Shown here one piece after another: positions 17,971 to 27,357 of a DNA stretch of 64,000 bases (the stretch's first letter is position 1; the number at the start of each line of letters is the position of its first letter). The stretch comes from Thermoplasmata archaeon UBA61 (GTDB taxonomy: Archaea; Thermoplasmatota; Thermoplasmata; Lutacidiplasmatales; UBA184). A program made the translations under genes and the position numbers. Under the pieces are notes generated by a model. That model was not told where the DNA came from. It was given only the letters and a program-made list of their open reading frames with translations, and did no database searches. The stretch covers positions 48,113-112,112 of the forward strand of contig DASW01000001.1 in the NCBI GenBank assembly GCA_002503985.1, read 5' to 3'.

Positions 17971-17989
17971 GCTCGGAGGTGTTCGATCG

Positions 17990-18187
17990 ATGACGATGAT
18001 GGTACCGGTCCGCTGCTTCACCTGCGGGGCCGTGATCGGCCAGCACTGGGACGAGTACCGCGAACGGACCGCGCGCGGCGAGCCCGCGGGAGCCGTGCTG
18101 GACGCCCTCGGGCTGAACCGGTACTGCTGCCGCCGGATGCTGCTCACGCACGTCGACCTCCTGGACGAGGTCGGTCCGTACGGCTGA
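17990..18187 (+). CDS. rpoN: RNA polymerase subunit N (Rpb10)
   Basis: A 65-residue zinc-bundle protein with CFTCG near the start and the CC pair in RYCCRRMLLTH, the Rpb10 signature. It helps assemble the polymerase core. It is the last gene of this cluster; rpoK, enolase and rps2, which often follow in archaea, are not here. Confidence 0.95.
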   Translation: MTMMVPVRCFTCGAVIGQHWDEYRERTARGEPAGAVLDALGLNRYCCRRMLLTHVDLLDEVGPYG

Positions 18188-18331
18188 GCCGGCGTGAGCC
18201 TCCGCGCCGGGAATTTCCTTATCGCGAGCGCGGCCGGCCGGGACCGGTCTTAGCCAGAAGACTTCGCCAAGGGTCAGGGAAAGGGTTGACCTCTCCCGCG
18301 TCGGCGGGAAGGCGGTCCGAGGCGGGCGCCC

Positions 18332-21300
18332 CTACTTCTCGTCGTCTTCGTCGTCCTCTTCGTCCGCCGAGCGCTTGTTCCGCTCGAGCCCCGAGCGCGC
18401 GGCCCCGCTCTTCGCGGCGCCCTTTCCCGTGCGGCGGCGGTAGTAGAGGATGAGCAGCAGGATGACCACAACGACTGCGACCGCGATCGCCGCGTACTCG
18501 AGCAGCTGGGTCGTGGGGTTCGGTCCGATCGAGATCGCCATCGACGCGACGTTCGGGCCGGTCTTGTAATTGCCCGAGAACTCGTTGGACGCCGTCACGT
18601 TCGCGTAGAGGTTGTAGTTCCCCGTGATCGTGGCCGGTGTCCAGGTGATCACCGCGCGCACGGTCGTGTTGAACGCGAGCGTGGCGATGCTGCCGGTGGC
18701 GAACGGGGTTGCGTTGACGACCCCCGGCGAGGTGTAGTTGAAGAACTGGACCGAGCCCGGAGTGCCACCGATGTAGTTGCGGCTCCCGCTCCCGCTCGTG
18801 GAGAGCAGGTAGAACGCGACCGAGACGTCCTCGCCGACCGACTTAGAACCGCCGCCGACCGTGATGTTCACCCAGAACGTCGCCCCTGAGCCGTCCGTGA
18901 GGCTGGACGGGCCCGTGAGGTTCGTAGCGGCCATGATGGGGCTCGTGGTGGTGTTCTGCGAGATGGTGAGCGACTGGGTCGCGTACCCGCTGTTGCCGTT
19001 CAGGTCCATTACGGTCAGGTTGACCGTGTAGGCCTGGGTCGAGGCGGGGAGCCAGTAGGACGGGTAGGGCTTCACCGCCGTGCGGTTGACCCCCACGTGG
19101 ATCGACGTGTTCTGTGAGTTCGTGACGAGCCAGTAGTAGTGGACGATCGAACCGTTGTGTGGGTCGGTCGCGTTCGCCCCGCTGAACAGGACGTTCGCGG
19201 AGAGGTTCGTGCCGGCGACCACGCCGCTGCCCGTGACGACCTTACCGCTCGCGGTGAGGACCTGGAACGCCGAGGTCGGCTTCTGGGTGTCGTTCACGAG
19301 GATGACGAGCGTCGTCTTCGCGGTCTGGCCGGTCCCGGACCACACGGTCAGGGTGAGGTTGTACTGCCAGCCCTTGAACGGTACCGCGGTCCCGCCCACG
19401 GTTCCCGAGGTGAGGTAGCTTCCCGCACCCAGGAACTGGACGGTGAAGTTCGACCCGAAGTAGGCCCCCTGGCTGACCGTGTAGTTCGCGGTCTGCTTGA
19501 ATCCCTTCGAGGAGACCAGCGAGAACGACGCGACCGAGAGGATGCCCGCGACCTTCGCCGTGGGACTGACGGCCGACGTGCTGGCGCTCGCGTTGAAGTA
19601 GAGGACGGTCCCCCAGTTGACGAACACGTAGGGCGTCGACCCCGCGGTCTTGTTCTGGCTCGCCGTGGAGTTCACGGAGATCTTCGGGACCACCGGTCCC
19701 TGGGCGACCCACACGTTGAACAGGGTCGAGTTCGTGAGCCCGCCCGAGCTCGTGACCGTGAGCTTTCCCGCGAAGGGGGTCGCGCCGCTCGCCGCCGCGT
19801 AGGTGTGGTTCGAGCTCGCGGTCGTCGAGTTGGTGGTCTTGCCGTCACCGAACGCCCAGGAGAACTTCGTCCCGTTGGTCCCGGAGGGATAGAGGGAGTT
19901 GAGGGCGCTGAACGTGACGTTCTGCCCGACCCCGACCTCAACGGTGTAGTTGCCCTCCGTGCTGTTGAGGACGTTCTGGCTCGAGAACGCGAAGTTCGAC
20001 ACCGAGGCGTTGACGATCGGGGTTAGCGCGGAGTACCGCACGATCGAGAACTTGGCGCTGCCCACGAGGGTGATGCTGGGGAGCGATTGGAGGGTGAAGC
20101 TCGTCCAGGTCCCTCCCGTGCCGGCCGCGCTCAAGCGCGTGTCCGTGGGGGCTTGCGTGGCGGCGGCCAGGACGTACCCCGTCGGCAGCACGAGCGTGTA
20201 GTTGTAGACGTCCGAGCTGGACGCCGGGTGCGCGAAGTTGAACGCGATCGAGTACGTGGACTGGTTGATCGGGACCGTCCCGTTGAGTCCGTAGCTCTGG
20301 GACCACGTGTAGTTCAGGCTCGCGGTCGAAGAGAGACCGCAGGGGCCCGAGCAGGAGGTGGTCCAGTTGGCGCCCTGAGCGGGAGCGGTCGGTGCGACGA
20401 ACCCGGTGCCGTTGACCGCGGTCTGCGCCTGTACGGCTGGGAAGAACGGCCCCGTGGAGTTCACCCAGGTCGACACCGCGCGAAGCATGGAGCTCGGGAA
20501 CGTCACGGAGTGGTTGAAGTCCAGACCCAACTGTGCCCACAACTGGCCGACGGTCGCGTTGGGGAGGTTCGGGACGACCGTGTTGTTGCCGAGGGTGGCG
20601 ACGGTCGAGACCGCGAGATTGCCAGAACCCTTCGCGACGTCGATCCCCGAGAAGTTGAGGGTCGTCTGATAGCTGCCGAGCTGGCTCGGCGTCAGCGGAG
20701 AGACGAGCACGTTGTGATTGATCGAGTTGTTGTTGTCCACGCTCAGGGGGTACCAGACCGTTCCGTAGCCGACCGAGGAGAGGACGACGTCGAACGATTG
20801 CGCCCCTCCGACGAAGTTGGCCGGATACGTGCCGGCGGAGTAGAAGCCGCCCGCCGGGGTGGCACTCGAGTAGAGGTAACCGTTGGTCGGGTCGAACAGC
20901 GTGACGTTACCGGCCGACGGAACGTGCGCCGCCGGGTGCGCAGCCTGGTTGATGAATCCCCAGACAACGTAGTTCTGTAGGTTGGGGTTGATCGGCACCG
21001 GGGTGCGGTTCGGGATCGTGGCCTTGGTGTAGTTGAACTGCGTGGATGACGGCCAGACGGTCTTCAAGACCCAGCTCCCGCCCGGGACGTTACCGGTCGA
21101 GATCGGGACGTTCATGGAGAACGTGCCATTCGCGGCGGTCGTGTTGTTCACTAGAACGAGCCCGTTGTAGTAGGGGTCGAGGAGGTAGACCTGAGCCCCG
21201 GCCTCCTTGTTCGGGCCAGAGTACACCGTGCCGCTGATCCTGCCGGTATACGGTAGGACCGAAAGGTTCGTGATGGTGGGGAACGGGTAACTGGTGGTCG

Positions 21301-21721
21301 TGAGGGCGCTGGCGTTCTCGAACTGGAAGACCGGGACCTGGTTCGAGGGAAGGACGGCGCACTGGTACGGCCTTACCGGATTGCAGCCCGGAATGCTGAC
21401 ATTCCCCTGCGCGGGAACCCAGACCCCCCAGTAGCCGGGCACCAAGGCCCCGCTCGTGCTGTTGGTCGTGAACGAGTACTGTCCGCTGCCACCGGTGACC
21501 GTGGTCGTGAAGACCTGGCTCGTGGCCCGGGAAACGAGGTCGACCTGCACACCGGCCGGGGCCGGGAATCCAGACCCCAGCTCCAGGGAGCCCGTCAGCG
21601 TATAGTTCGCTGAAGAAGCGGCCTGAGCCCCAGCGATCGCAGCCAGTGAGCTCGTCACGAGCGCGACCAGTACCAGGACCCACAGTGCGGCGCGGTACTG
21701 CTGTCGAACCAAGTGTTTCAC
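18332..21721 (-). CDS. Large surface protein with PKD-like domain and C-terminal anchor
   Basis: A 1129-residue secreted protein. The signal peptide is about residues 1-34 (hydrophobic WVLVLVALVTSSLAAIAG, probable cut after AQA). The long ectodomain is rich in Ser, Thr, Asn and Gly with very many N-X-S/T sequons, so it is likely heavily N-glycosylated. A PKD-like unit is marked by WAFGDGKTTN in the middle. One transmembrane helix (about 1072-1094, YAAIAVAVVVVILLLILYY) is followed by a cytoplasmic tail that turns from basic (RRRTGKG) to strongly acidic (DEEDDEDDEK). It may be an S-layer or adhesin-type protein; the exact role is unknown. Confidence 0.85.
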   Translation of the reverse strand: MKHLVRQQYRAALWVLVLVALVTSSLAAIAGAQAASSANYTLTGSLELGSGFPAPAGVQVDLVSRATSQVFTTTVTGGSGQYSFTTNSTSGALVPGYWGVWVPAQGNVSIPGCNPVRPYQCAVLPSNQVPVFQFENASALTTTSYPFPTITNLSVLPYTGRISGTVYSGPNKEAGAQVYLLDPYYNGLVLVNNTTAANGTFSMNVPISTGNVPGGSWVLKTVWPSSTQFNYTKATIPNRTPVPINPNLQNYVVWGFINQAAHPAAHVPSAGNVTLFDPTNGYLYSSATPAGGFYSAGTYPANFVGGAQSFDVVLSSVGYGTVWYPLSVDNNNSINHNVLVSPLTPSQLGSYQTTLNFSGIDVAKGSGNLAVSTVATLGNNTVVPNLPNATVGQLWAQLGLDFNHSVTFPSSMLRAVSTWVNSTGPFFPAVQAQTAVNGTGFVAPTAPAQGANWTTSCSGPCGLSSTASLNYTWSQSYGLNGTVPINQSTYSIAFNFAHPASSSDVYNYTLVLPTGYVLAAATQAPTDTRLSAAGTGGTWTSFTLQSLPSITLVGSAKFSIVRYSALTPIVNASVSNFAFSSQNVLNSTEGNYTVEVGVGQNVTFSALNSLYPSGTNGTKFSWAFGDGKTTNSTTASSNHTYAAASGATPFAGKLTVTSSGGLTNSTLFNVWVAQGPVVPKISVNSTASQNKTAGSTPYVFVNWGTVLYFNASASTSAVSPTAKVAGILSVASFSLVSSKGFKQTANYTVSQGAYFGSNFTVQFLGAGSYLTSGTVGGTAVPFKGWQYNLTLTVWSGTGQTAKTTLVILVNDTQKPTSAFQVLTASGKVVTGSGVVAGTNLSANVLFSGANATDPHNGSIVHYYWLVTNSQNTSIHVGVNRTAVKPYPSYWLPASTQAYTVNLTVMDLNGNSGYATQSLTISQNTTTSPIMAATNLTGPSSLTDGSGATFWVNITVGGGSKSVGEDVSVAFYLLSTSGSGSRNYIGGTPGSVQFFNYTSPGVVNATPFATGSIATLAFNTTVRAVITWTPATITGNYNLYANVTASNEFSGNYKTGPNVASMAISIGPNPTTQLLEYAAIAVAVVVVILLLILYYRRRTGKGAAKSGAARSGLERNKRSADEEDDEDDEK

Positions 21722-21777
21722 ATCTCCCGTATCGGCAGCCCCCTATCGGAGGCGGCGCGCCGAACTTGGCCCTGCTA

Positions 21778-21785
21778 CATATAGC
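21778..21785 (-). promoter_or_regulatory. Candidate TATA box for the surface protein gene
   Basis: Minus-strand CTATATGT within a GC-rich gap, about 57 bases before the ATG at 21721. This implies a short leader. Confidence 0.5.
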
Positions 21786-21826
21786 TTGCTTTGGGGAAGG
21801 GCTGCGACCGGTGTCGGCGGCGCGCC

Positions 21827-24052
21827 CTAGCGGTAGATGGCCTCGACGGGCTCGTCACGGCGAGGGGCCACCCGCTCGCGCAAGAGGTGCCGCTCGAATT
21901 CGGCGTAGAACTTGAGCCCCTCCGCGTCGATGGAGGGTCGGACCTGCTTCAGGGCGGCCTCAAAGTGCGCGCGGGTGACCTTCGCGGCCTTGATGTTCTC
22001 GCGGATCGCGGTGAGCCCGGCCTCCCGGCAGAGCGCCGCGATGTCGCTTCCGACGTATCCGTCGGTCTTCGTCGCGAGGGCGTCCAGGTCGACGTCCTCC
22101 GCGAGCGGCATCGACTTGGTGTGGACCTTTAGGATCTCGAGGCGCCCAGCGACGGTGGGGGGTTCAACGTAGAGCAGGCGGTCGAACCGACCCGTCCGGA
22201 GGAGCGCCTCGTCCACGATGTCCGGCCGGTTCGTCGCGGCGATCACGAGCACCCGCTCCAGGCTCTCGAGCCCGTCGATGGAGGTGAGGAGCTGGTTGAC
22301 GATCCGCTCCGTGACGCCGCTCGAGTTCTGGAGCCCCCGGCGCGGGGCGATGGAGTCGATCTCGTCGATGAACACGATCGACGGGGAGGCCTGACGGGCC
22401 TTCTTGAAGATCATCCGGATGGCCTTCTCGCTCTCGCCGACCCACTTGCTCATCACTTCGGGGCCTTTCACCGAGATGAAGTTCGCCTGGCTCTCCGTCG
22501 CCGCGGCCTTCGCGAGGAGGGTCTTCCCGACACCGGGAGGGCCGTAGAGGAGGATGCCGCGCGGCGGCTCGATGCCGATGTGGCGGTAGACCTGAGGGTT
22601 CTTGAACGGGAGCTCGACCGATTCCTCGAGGATCCGTCGGACGCGCTCGACACCTCCGACCTGCTCCCAGTGGGTGGTCGGGACCTCGACCGTGACGTCC
22701 CGCAGGCTGGACGGTTCGATCTGCTTCAACGCCTCCCGGAAGTCGTGCTCGGTGACCTTCATCCGCTCGAGCAGCGAGATCGGGATCGGCTGGTCGAAGT
22801 CGATCTCGGGCAGGTAGCGACGCAGCGCCCGCATCGCAGCCTCCCGGGCGAGCGACGAGAGGTCGGCGCCCACGAACCCGTGGCTCTGGGCCGCGAGCGC
22901 CTTGAGGATCCGTTCGCGGTCCTTGTCGGAGCCATCGATCGGCATCCCACGGGTGTGGATCTGGAGGATCTCGAGCCGCCCTTCCATCGTCGGCACGCCG
23001 ATCTCGATCTCTCGGTCGAACCGACCGGGACGTCGGAGGGCGGGGTCGATTGCCTCTTCTCGGTTGGTCGCGGCGATCACGATGACGTTCCCGCGACCCG
23101 AGAGACCGTCCATGAGCGTGAGCAGGGTGGCCACGACCCGGCGCTCGACCTCGCCGGTGACCTCGTCCCGGCGGGGCGCGATGGAGTCGAGCTCGTCGAT
23201 GAAGATCACGCTCGGGGCGTTCTTCTCCGCCTCCTCGAACTTCTCGCGGAGCTCCTTCTCGCTCTCCCCGTAGTACTTCGAGATGATCTCCGGACCTTGG
23301 ATCCCGATGAAGTGGGCGCCGGCCTCGTTCGCGACGGCCTTGGCGATCAGCGTCTTCCCCGTTCCCGGCGGCCCGTAGAGCAGGACCCCTTTCGGGGGCG
23401 TGATGGCGAGACGGTCGAACAGCTCGGGGTGCTTCAGCGGAAGCTCGATCATCTCTCGGACGCGGCCGAGCTTCTCGGTGAGGCCACCGATGTCCTCGTA
23501 GGAGATCCGAGGCGCGGTGACCTCGGTCTCGCTGACCGTCTCCTCCTTGATCGTGATGAGCGAGGACGGGGCGACCTGGACGATCCCCTTCGGTTGGGTG
23601 GAGACCACCATGAAGGGGAGCGAGCCCCCCATGAGGAAGACCCCGGGGATCACGAAGACGTCCCCGCGGATGAACGGCCGACGGGCGAGCGCCTTCGCGA
23701 CGAAGCTCTCGAGGCCGGGCCCTAGGTCCATGCGCGCGGACCCGGCGTAGATCGGGGCGATCGTGACCGCGTCGGCGTTCGGGCAGTCGACCCTCTGAAC
23801 CGAGACGCGGTCGCCGATGCTGACCCCGGCGTTCCGACGGACGACCGCTTCGATCCGGACGAGCCCCTTGCCCTCGTCGTCCTGCTGGGCCCGGGCTACG
23901 ACCGCCGGCGTGGGCTTGCGGCCCCGGACCTCGATGATGTCGCCGAGCCCTACCTTGAGCCGCTGCCGCGTTTGAACGTCCAGGCGGGCGGTCCCCAAGC
24001 CGATGTCCTGCTGGAACGCTTCGGCAACTCGCAGGGGGATAGCCTCGGCCAT
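21827..24052 (-). CDS. Cdc48/VAT AAA ATPase with terminal HbYX motif
   Basis: A 741-residue double-ring AAA+ unfoldase. The N-domain (about 1-190) has the double-psi barrel start [20 protein letters not shown]1 has Walker [10 protein letters not shown] near 231 and [15 protein letters not shown]2 has GPPGVGKTL near 503 and [13 protein letters not shown] near 561. The protein ends AIYR, which fits the hydrophobic-Tyr-X pattern that docks ATPases into the 20S proteasome. The proteasome beta gene is at 41.2 kb, so Cdc48 may feed it. No PAN gene is seen here, but the window is only part of the genome. Confidence 0.96.
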   Translation of the reverse strand: MAEAIPLRVAEAFQQDIGLGTARLDVQTRQRLKVGLGDIIEVRGRKPTPAVVARAQQDDEGKGLVRIEAVVRRNAGVSIGDRVSVQRVDCPNADAVTIAPIYAGSARMDLGPGLESFVAKALARRPFIRGDVFVIPGVFLMGGSLPFMVVSTQPKGIVQVAPSSLITIKEETVSETEVTAPRISYEDIGGLTEKLGRVREMIELPLKHPELFDRLAITPPKGVLLYGPPGTGKTLIAKAVANEAGAHFIGIQGPEIISKYYGESEKELREKFEEAEKNAPSVIFIDELDSIAPRRDEVTGEVERRVVATLLTLMDGLSGRGNVIVIAATNREEAIDPALRRPGRFDREIEIGVPTMEGRLEILQIHTRGMPIDGSDKDRERILKALAAQSHGFVGADLSSLAREAAMRALRRYLPEIDFDQPIPISLLERMKVTEHDFREALKQIEPSSLRDVTVEVPTTHWEQVGGVERVRRILEESVELPFKNPQVYRHIGIEPPRGILLYGPPGVGKTLLAKAAATESQANFISVKGPEVMSKWVGESEKAIRMIFKKARQASPSIVFIDEIDSIAPRRGLQNSSGVTERIVNQLLTSIDGLESLERVLVIAATNRPDIVDEALLRTGRFDRLLYVEPPTVAGRLEILKVHTKSMPLAEDVDLDALATKTDGYVGSDIAALCREAGLTAIRENIKAAKVTRAHFEAALKQVRPSIDAEGLKFYAEFERHLLRERVAPRRDEPVEAIYR

Positions 24053-24080
24053 CTACGAGGGGTTTGGACCCCGGAGCGAC

Positions 24081-24090
24081 CTAAATAGGT
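24081..24090 (-). promoter_or_regulatory. TATA box for cdc48
   Basis: Minus-strand ACCTATTTAG lies about 30 bases before the ATG at 24052, suggesting a leaderless mRNA. Confidence 0.6.
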
Positions 24091-24130
24091 TGTCCTCGAA
24101 AGACGCGCCCGGTCCCTCGGGTCCGGAGCT

Positions 24131-25087
24131 CTATGCGACCCGTGTCCGGTCGTGGTCGGCGGCGAGCATCCCGTGCTGGCTCAAGGGGGTCGAGGCGGCG
24201 TTGTGCTTGAAGACCCTCCACCGCCCGAAGCCCTGCTTGCGTAGGCGTGCGAGCAAGGCCGTCAGCGGCGTCTCGCCCGCGGAAAGGCCGGGCGCGATCC
24301 AGTAGTACTCGATCGCGACGTGGTCGAACCGACCGATCGCCGGTTGCCGGGCCAGCTCGTGCTCGGCCCCTTTGCAATCGGCCTTGAGCAGGTGGACGCG
24401 GTCCCGACCCCCGAGGATGGTCTCAAGGCTCACGGCTTTCACTCGGCGAACGGTGCCGCCGGTTTCGTACATGCTGCTGCCCCCCCGCAGACCCACGTGG
24501 AACTCGACCTCCCCATCCGCCCCGGCGGCGTAGGGGAACGGGTGGATGTGGGGACGAAGGGTCGGGTTGAGGTCGAGGTTGGCCCGCAGGCCCTCGAAGT
24601 TGGTGGGGTCGGGCTCGTAGGCGAAAACCTCCGCACCCTGCTCGGCGAAATAGAGGGCCGTGTCGCCCACATTGGCCCCGACGTCGATGACGGTCTTCCC
24701 GCGTAGGTCGCCCGCGTAGTGGATGTCGTACAGGTAGGTCTCGGCCAGGATCACCCCGTCCGCCGACGGAAGGTGGAATCGGATCCCCGTCGGGGTCGTG
24801 ATGATCCGGTCCCGGGGGTCCAGCCCCCAGGTCAATTGGGTCGGGTCGCCGGTAGGGGCGAACTTCACCCCGTTCGCGCTCAGGAACAGGAGGGTTCCTG
24901 CCTCATCTCGGGTGGCCTTCGGGAACGATGACCCCTGGCGGAAGCGAAGGGTGATGGGTCGCCCTAGGAAGCGAGCCATCCAGTAGGCGGGCCAATTCGT
25001 TAGGCCGGTCAGGCTCTGGGTACTCTGCCTCGCGAGCCCCTGAAGATGGGCACGGACCGGGTTCGGATGGTCTTCTTCGATGCCCAT
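24131..25087 (-). CDS. FkbM family methyltransferase
   Basis: 318 residues from ATG 25087. The C-terminal two thirds is a SAM-dependent methyltransferase of FkbM type: VIDVGANVGDTALYFAEQGA (SAM loop), VFAYEPDPTNFEGLRANL, and LLKADCKGAEHEL, where the usual D-C/I-x-G-x-E is present. These enzymes O-methylate sugars or secondary metabolites, so with nearby glycosyltransferases it may decorate surface glycans. An in-frame extension upstream to 25285 looks non-coding and is rejected. It begins the accessory stretch. Confidence 0.83.
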   Translation of the reverse strand: MGIEEDHPNPVRAHLQGLARQSTQSLTGLTNWPAYWMARFLGRPITLRFRQGSSFPKATRDEAGTLLFLSANGVKFAPTGDPTQLTWGLDPRDRIITTPTGIRFHLPSADGVILAETYLYDIHYAGDLRGKTVIDVGANVGDTALYFAEQGAEVFAYEPDPTNFEGLRANLDLNPTLRPHIHPFPYAAGADGEVEFHVGLRGGSSMYETGGTVRRVKAVSLETILGGRDRVHLLKADCKGAEHELARQPAIGRFDHVAIEYYWIAPGLSAGETPLTALLARLRKQGFGRWRVFKHNAASTPLSQHGMLAADHDRTRVA

Positions 25088-25432
25088 GGACGCCCTACCG
25101 GCGGTGGAGCTCGAGAGAACGAGCCCCTCTATTGAGCGTTGTCCCCGAGTGAGCCGGCGACAGGCGGTCACCGGCCCCGACGGCCGGGCGACGGAACAGC
25201 GTCTCTTGCACGGCCCGCCGGAGTCCATGGTGGGCCTGGACTGAATAGGTCTCTCGGTCCGCCATCGGTCGCGCGCGTTCTTCACGAAGTCGACGCGGCC
25301 ACCACCGTCACGTCAGGGTTTCGCGCAACCCATTCCGGCGGCCGGAATACGGTCCGCGTCGATCCGGGTCCGGCCCTAACAGTTCGTCGCGATCCGGGCG
25401 AGCTGGTTTCCGCGGACGCGGAGCGAAGGAGG
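25088..25432. other. Gene-poor stretch upstream of the FkbM gene
   Basis: 345 bases in which I see no convincing gene. Open frames exist on both strands, but their products are Pro/Arg-rich and look like GC-driven noise. The minus strand at about 25120-25135 has a CAATAGAG that could be a weak TATA element for the FkbM gene. Confidence 0.4.
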
Positions 25433-25645
25433 CTACTTTGGGTCCTCGGATGCGGGTTCGGTCCACTCTCGCAGCGTCGTCCTCCGAACCCCAGCAGCCC
25501 GCGCAAGGGCGTTCTTCGTCCCTTCCTTGGCAAGGTGGGGCGCATGGGCGACATCAATCTCGACGTCCTTGCCGATCCCTCCCAATGACTCCCGTATCTC
25601 GTGTAGGTGCTCTCGGAATCGCGGTCGTTCGATCTCCTCGGTCAT
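25433..25645 (-). CDS. Small hypothetical protein, possible helix-turn-helix
   Basis: A 70-residue product with a charged helical start (MTEEIERPRFREHLHEIRES) and a C-terminal stretch NALARAAGVRRTTLREW that could be a helix-turn-helix. Residue use looks protein-like rather than shadow-like, and nothing better lies on the other strand. I do not recognise the family. It may be a small regulator or a remnant of a larger one. Confidence 0.4.
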   Translation of the reverse strand: MTEEIERPRFREHLHEIRESLGGIGKDVEIDVAHAPHLAKEGTKNALARAAGVRRTTLREWTEPASEDPK

Positions 25646-25758
25646 GGACCCGGTTCAACGAGTTCGAGCTCCCGGTCCAAAAACCTTGAGGTGAATAGGA
25701 ATCGAGGGAACGCGAACCGTGGGCTTCCGAACGGATGCGCATCATCTCACTGTCATTT

Positions 25759-25798
25759 CGCGCGCTGATCCCAGTCAGGTCATCGAACGCGCGCGGCC
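25759..25798. repeat. Palindromic repeat, copy 1
   Basis: About 40 bases with GCGCGCTGAT on the left and ATCG plus GCGCGC on the right, able to fold into an imperfect hairpin with a loop near CCCAGTCAGGTC. Over the 27 bases starting CGCGCGCTGAT it matches copy 3 (27950) at 23 positions, and it shares the GCTGAT/GTCATCG frame with copy 2 (27241). All three copies have the same orientation. Confidence 0.6.
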
Positions 25799-25878
25799 TT
25801 CGGGAAGGTCGCGGCGAGCAAGCCACGGGCATGGTCTCCGCCACTTTGAAGCAGGCTCTCCCCGTTCACCTCGCAGTC

Positions 25879-26562
25879 ATGGGGAGCTACTACGAGGACC
25901 GGCTCTTTGGTTCGAAGTTGCAGCAGGTCTACGACCTGGCGTCTCCCAGAATCCGACAGTACCTCGACGCCGAGGCCCGTTACGTCATCGAGAATGTCCA
26001 GGGTACGAGCAGGGTCCTCGAACTCGGATGCGGGTACGGGCGGGCACTGAAAGAGGTCGCGCCCCATGTGACGAGGATTGTCGGCAACGACATCTCGCGT
26101 GGAAGCCTCAACCTAGCGACATCGTACCTGCGACGCTTTCGAAACTGTGATCTCGTCCGGATGGACGCATCGCGGCTGGCCTTCCGGGACGAGATGTTCG
26201 ATGCCGTGTTCTGCATCCAGAACGGCATCTCGGCGTTTGGGAGGGATCGTCACGAGCTCGTTGCGGAGGCCGTTCGGGTCGCGAAAGAAGGAGGCGTGGT
26301 CCTATTCTCGAGCTACTCTCCCCGGATATGGGCGGACCGCCTCGATTGGTTCCGGGCGCAGTCGGGGGCGGGCCTCCTCGGAGAGATCGACGAGTCACGG
26401 ACCCGGGATGGAACCATCGCGTGCAAGGACGGTTTCCGAGCGATGACCGTAAGCGGTGACGAGTTCCGCGCGCTCTTCGCAGAGGTAGGTCTAGCAACAA
26501 CCATCCGCGAGGTTGACGGGTCGAGCATCTTCGCTCGGGTCGTGAAGAAGGGGCAAAGTTGA
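25879..26562 (+). CDS. Class I SAM-dependent methyltransferase
   Basis: 227 residues from ATG 25879. SAM-binding motif I is VLELGCGYGRALKE, followed by IVGNDISRGSLNLA (acidic ribose-binding position) and an FDAVFCIQNGISAFG post-I block, as in small-molecule methyltransferases. The substrate is unknown. An in-frame ATG at 25735 would add 48 residues but would read through repeat copy 1, so the later start is preferred. Confidence 0.82.
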   Translation: MGSYYEDRLFGSKLQQVYDLASPRIRQYLDAEARYVIENVQGTSRVLELGCGYGRALKEVAPHVTRIVGNDISRGSLNLATSYLRRFRNCDLVRMDASRLAFRDEMFDAVFCIQNGISAFGRDRHELVAEAVRVAKEGGVVLFSSYSPRIWADRLDWFRAQSGAGLLGEIDESRTRDGTIACKDGFRAMTVSGDEFRALFAEVGLATTIREVDGSSIFARVVKKGQS

Positions 26563-26596
26563 CTTCGCCGTGTCGACGCGCGCTCTCCGCGGGCGG

Positions 26597-27139
26597 TCAT
26601 CGCACGCGCCCGCTCAAGGCCGCAAGCACGATCACATCGTGCCATCTGCGGTTGAGTCGCACGGCCTCCCGACGAAGGACTTCGACCTGAAAGCCACACT
26701 TCTCCAGGGCGTGTACTGCGCGGCGGTTGGCACTCAGGACCAGCGCCTCGATTCGATGGAGGTGCATCTTTCCGAACCCGAAGGCACAAACCGCCCGAAT
26801 GGCCTCCGGACCGAAACCCTCCTCCCACCAGCGTCGGCCAATCCAAACGCCTATCTCGGCCGTCCGGCTCTCTCGATCCCAGCCGATTAAGCGCACTTGA
26901 CCGATGGGGCGACCTAACGCTTTCGGAACGATGGCGAATGCGTATCCGGTGCCGGAGCGCTGTTCTCGTATGACTCGGATAATGAACGCTCGCCCACCTT
27001 CGACTCGTACTCTCCGGGGAAGCATTCGGGCCACTTGCGGATCATGAAGGATCTTCGTGAAGGGTTCCCCGTCGGCAATCCTCAGGGGCCTGAGGTACAG
27101 GCGCGGAGTAGCCAACACGGGGGCAGTAGTGGATGGCAC
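26597..27139 (-). CDS. GNAT family N-acetyltransferase (RimJ/RimL type)
   Basis: A 180-residue GNAT enzyme: TPRLYLRPLRIADGE at the front, GQVRLIGWDRESRTAEIGVW, then the acetyl-CoA-binding region WWEEGFGPEAIRAV and the C-terminal NRRAVHALEKCGF typical of the RimJ/RimL group. It probably acetylates a protein N-terminus or small amine. GTG 27139 is chosen because minus-strand TATTAT lies about 25-30 bases upstream; an in-frame TTG at 27193 is the alternative. Confidence 0.82.
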   Translation of the reverse strand: MPSTTAPVLATPRLYLRPLRIADGEPFTKILHDPQVARMLPRRVRVEGGRAFIIRVIREQRSGTGYAFAIVPKALGRPIGQVRLIGWDRESRTAEIGVWIGRRWWEEGFGPEAIRAVCAFGFGKMHLHRIEALVLSANRRAVHALEKCGFQVEVLRREAVRLNRRWHDVIVLAALSGRVR

Positions 27140-27236
27140 ACCGCCCTGACGGCTCTGCCCATAATACGCATTTTCCGTCGACGGCGGTTCCAATCAATCT
27201 AGACCAGACTCGCGCGCTCCTCGCGGCCGTTCCTCG

Positions 27237-27280
27237 TCCCACGTGCTGATTGCAGTTCCGTCATCGGCCGCGTGCGTCCC
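27237..27280. repeat. Palindromic repeat, copy 2
   Basis: Lies between the divergent GNAT and orphan membrane protein genes. CACGTGCTGAT and ATCGGCCGCGTG can pair around a loop of about 12 bases. It shares GCTGATTGC and TCATCGG at the same spacing, and a trailing TCCC, with copy 3. Confidence 0.55.
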
Positions 27281-27357
27281 TTCGCTTCGTTCGCCAGGGT
27301 TTCTGAACGATGGGTCCCTAAACGGAACTCATCTACTCTTGCGAAGCTACCTCAGGA

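Noticed and set aside
18188..18331. Possible small RNA or gene between rpoN and the surface protein gene
   Set aside because: GC-rich convergent gap without a promoter element, strong hairpin with T run, or coding frame that I can support.
24131..25285. 384-residue version of the FkbM methyltransferase
   Set aside because: The first 66 residues are Arg/Ser/Pro-rich noise; a better ATG at 25087 starts the protein.
25139..25588. 149-residue plus-strand frame
   Set aside because: Pro/Gly/Arg-rich with no motif, and antisense to a more protein-like small frame.
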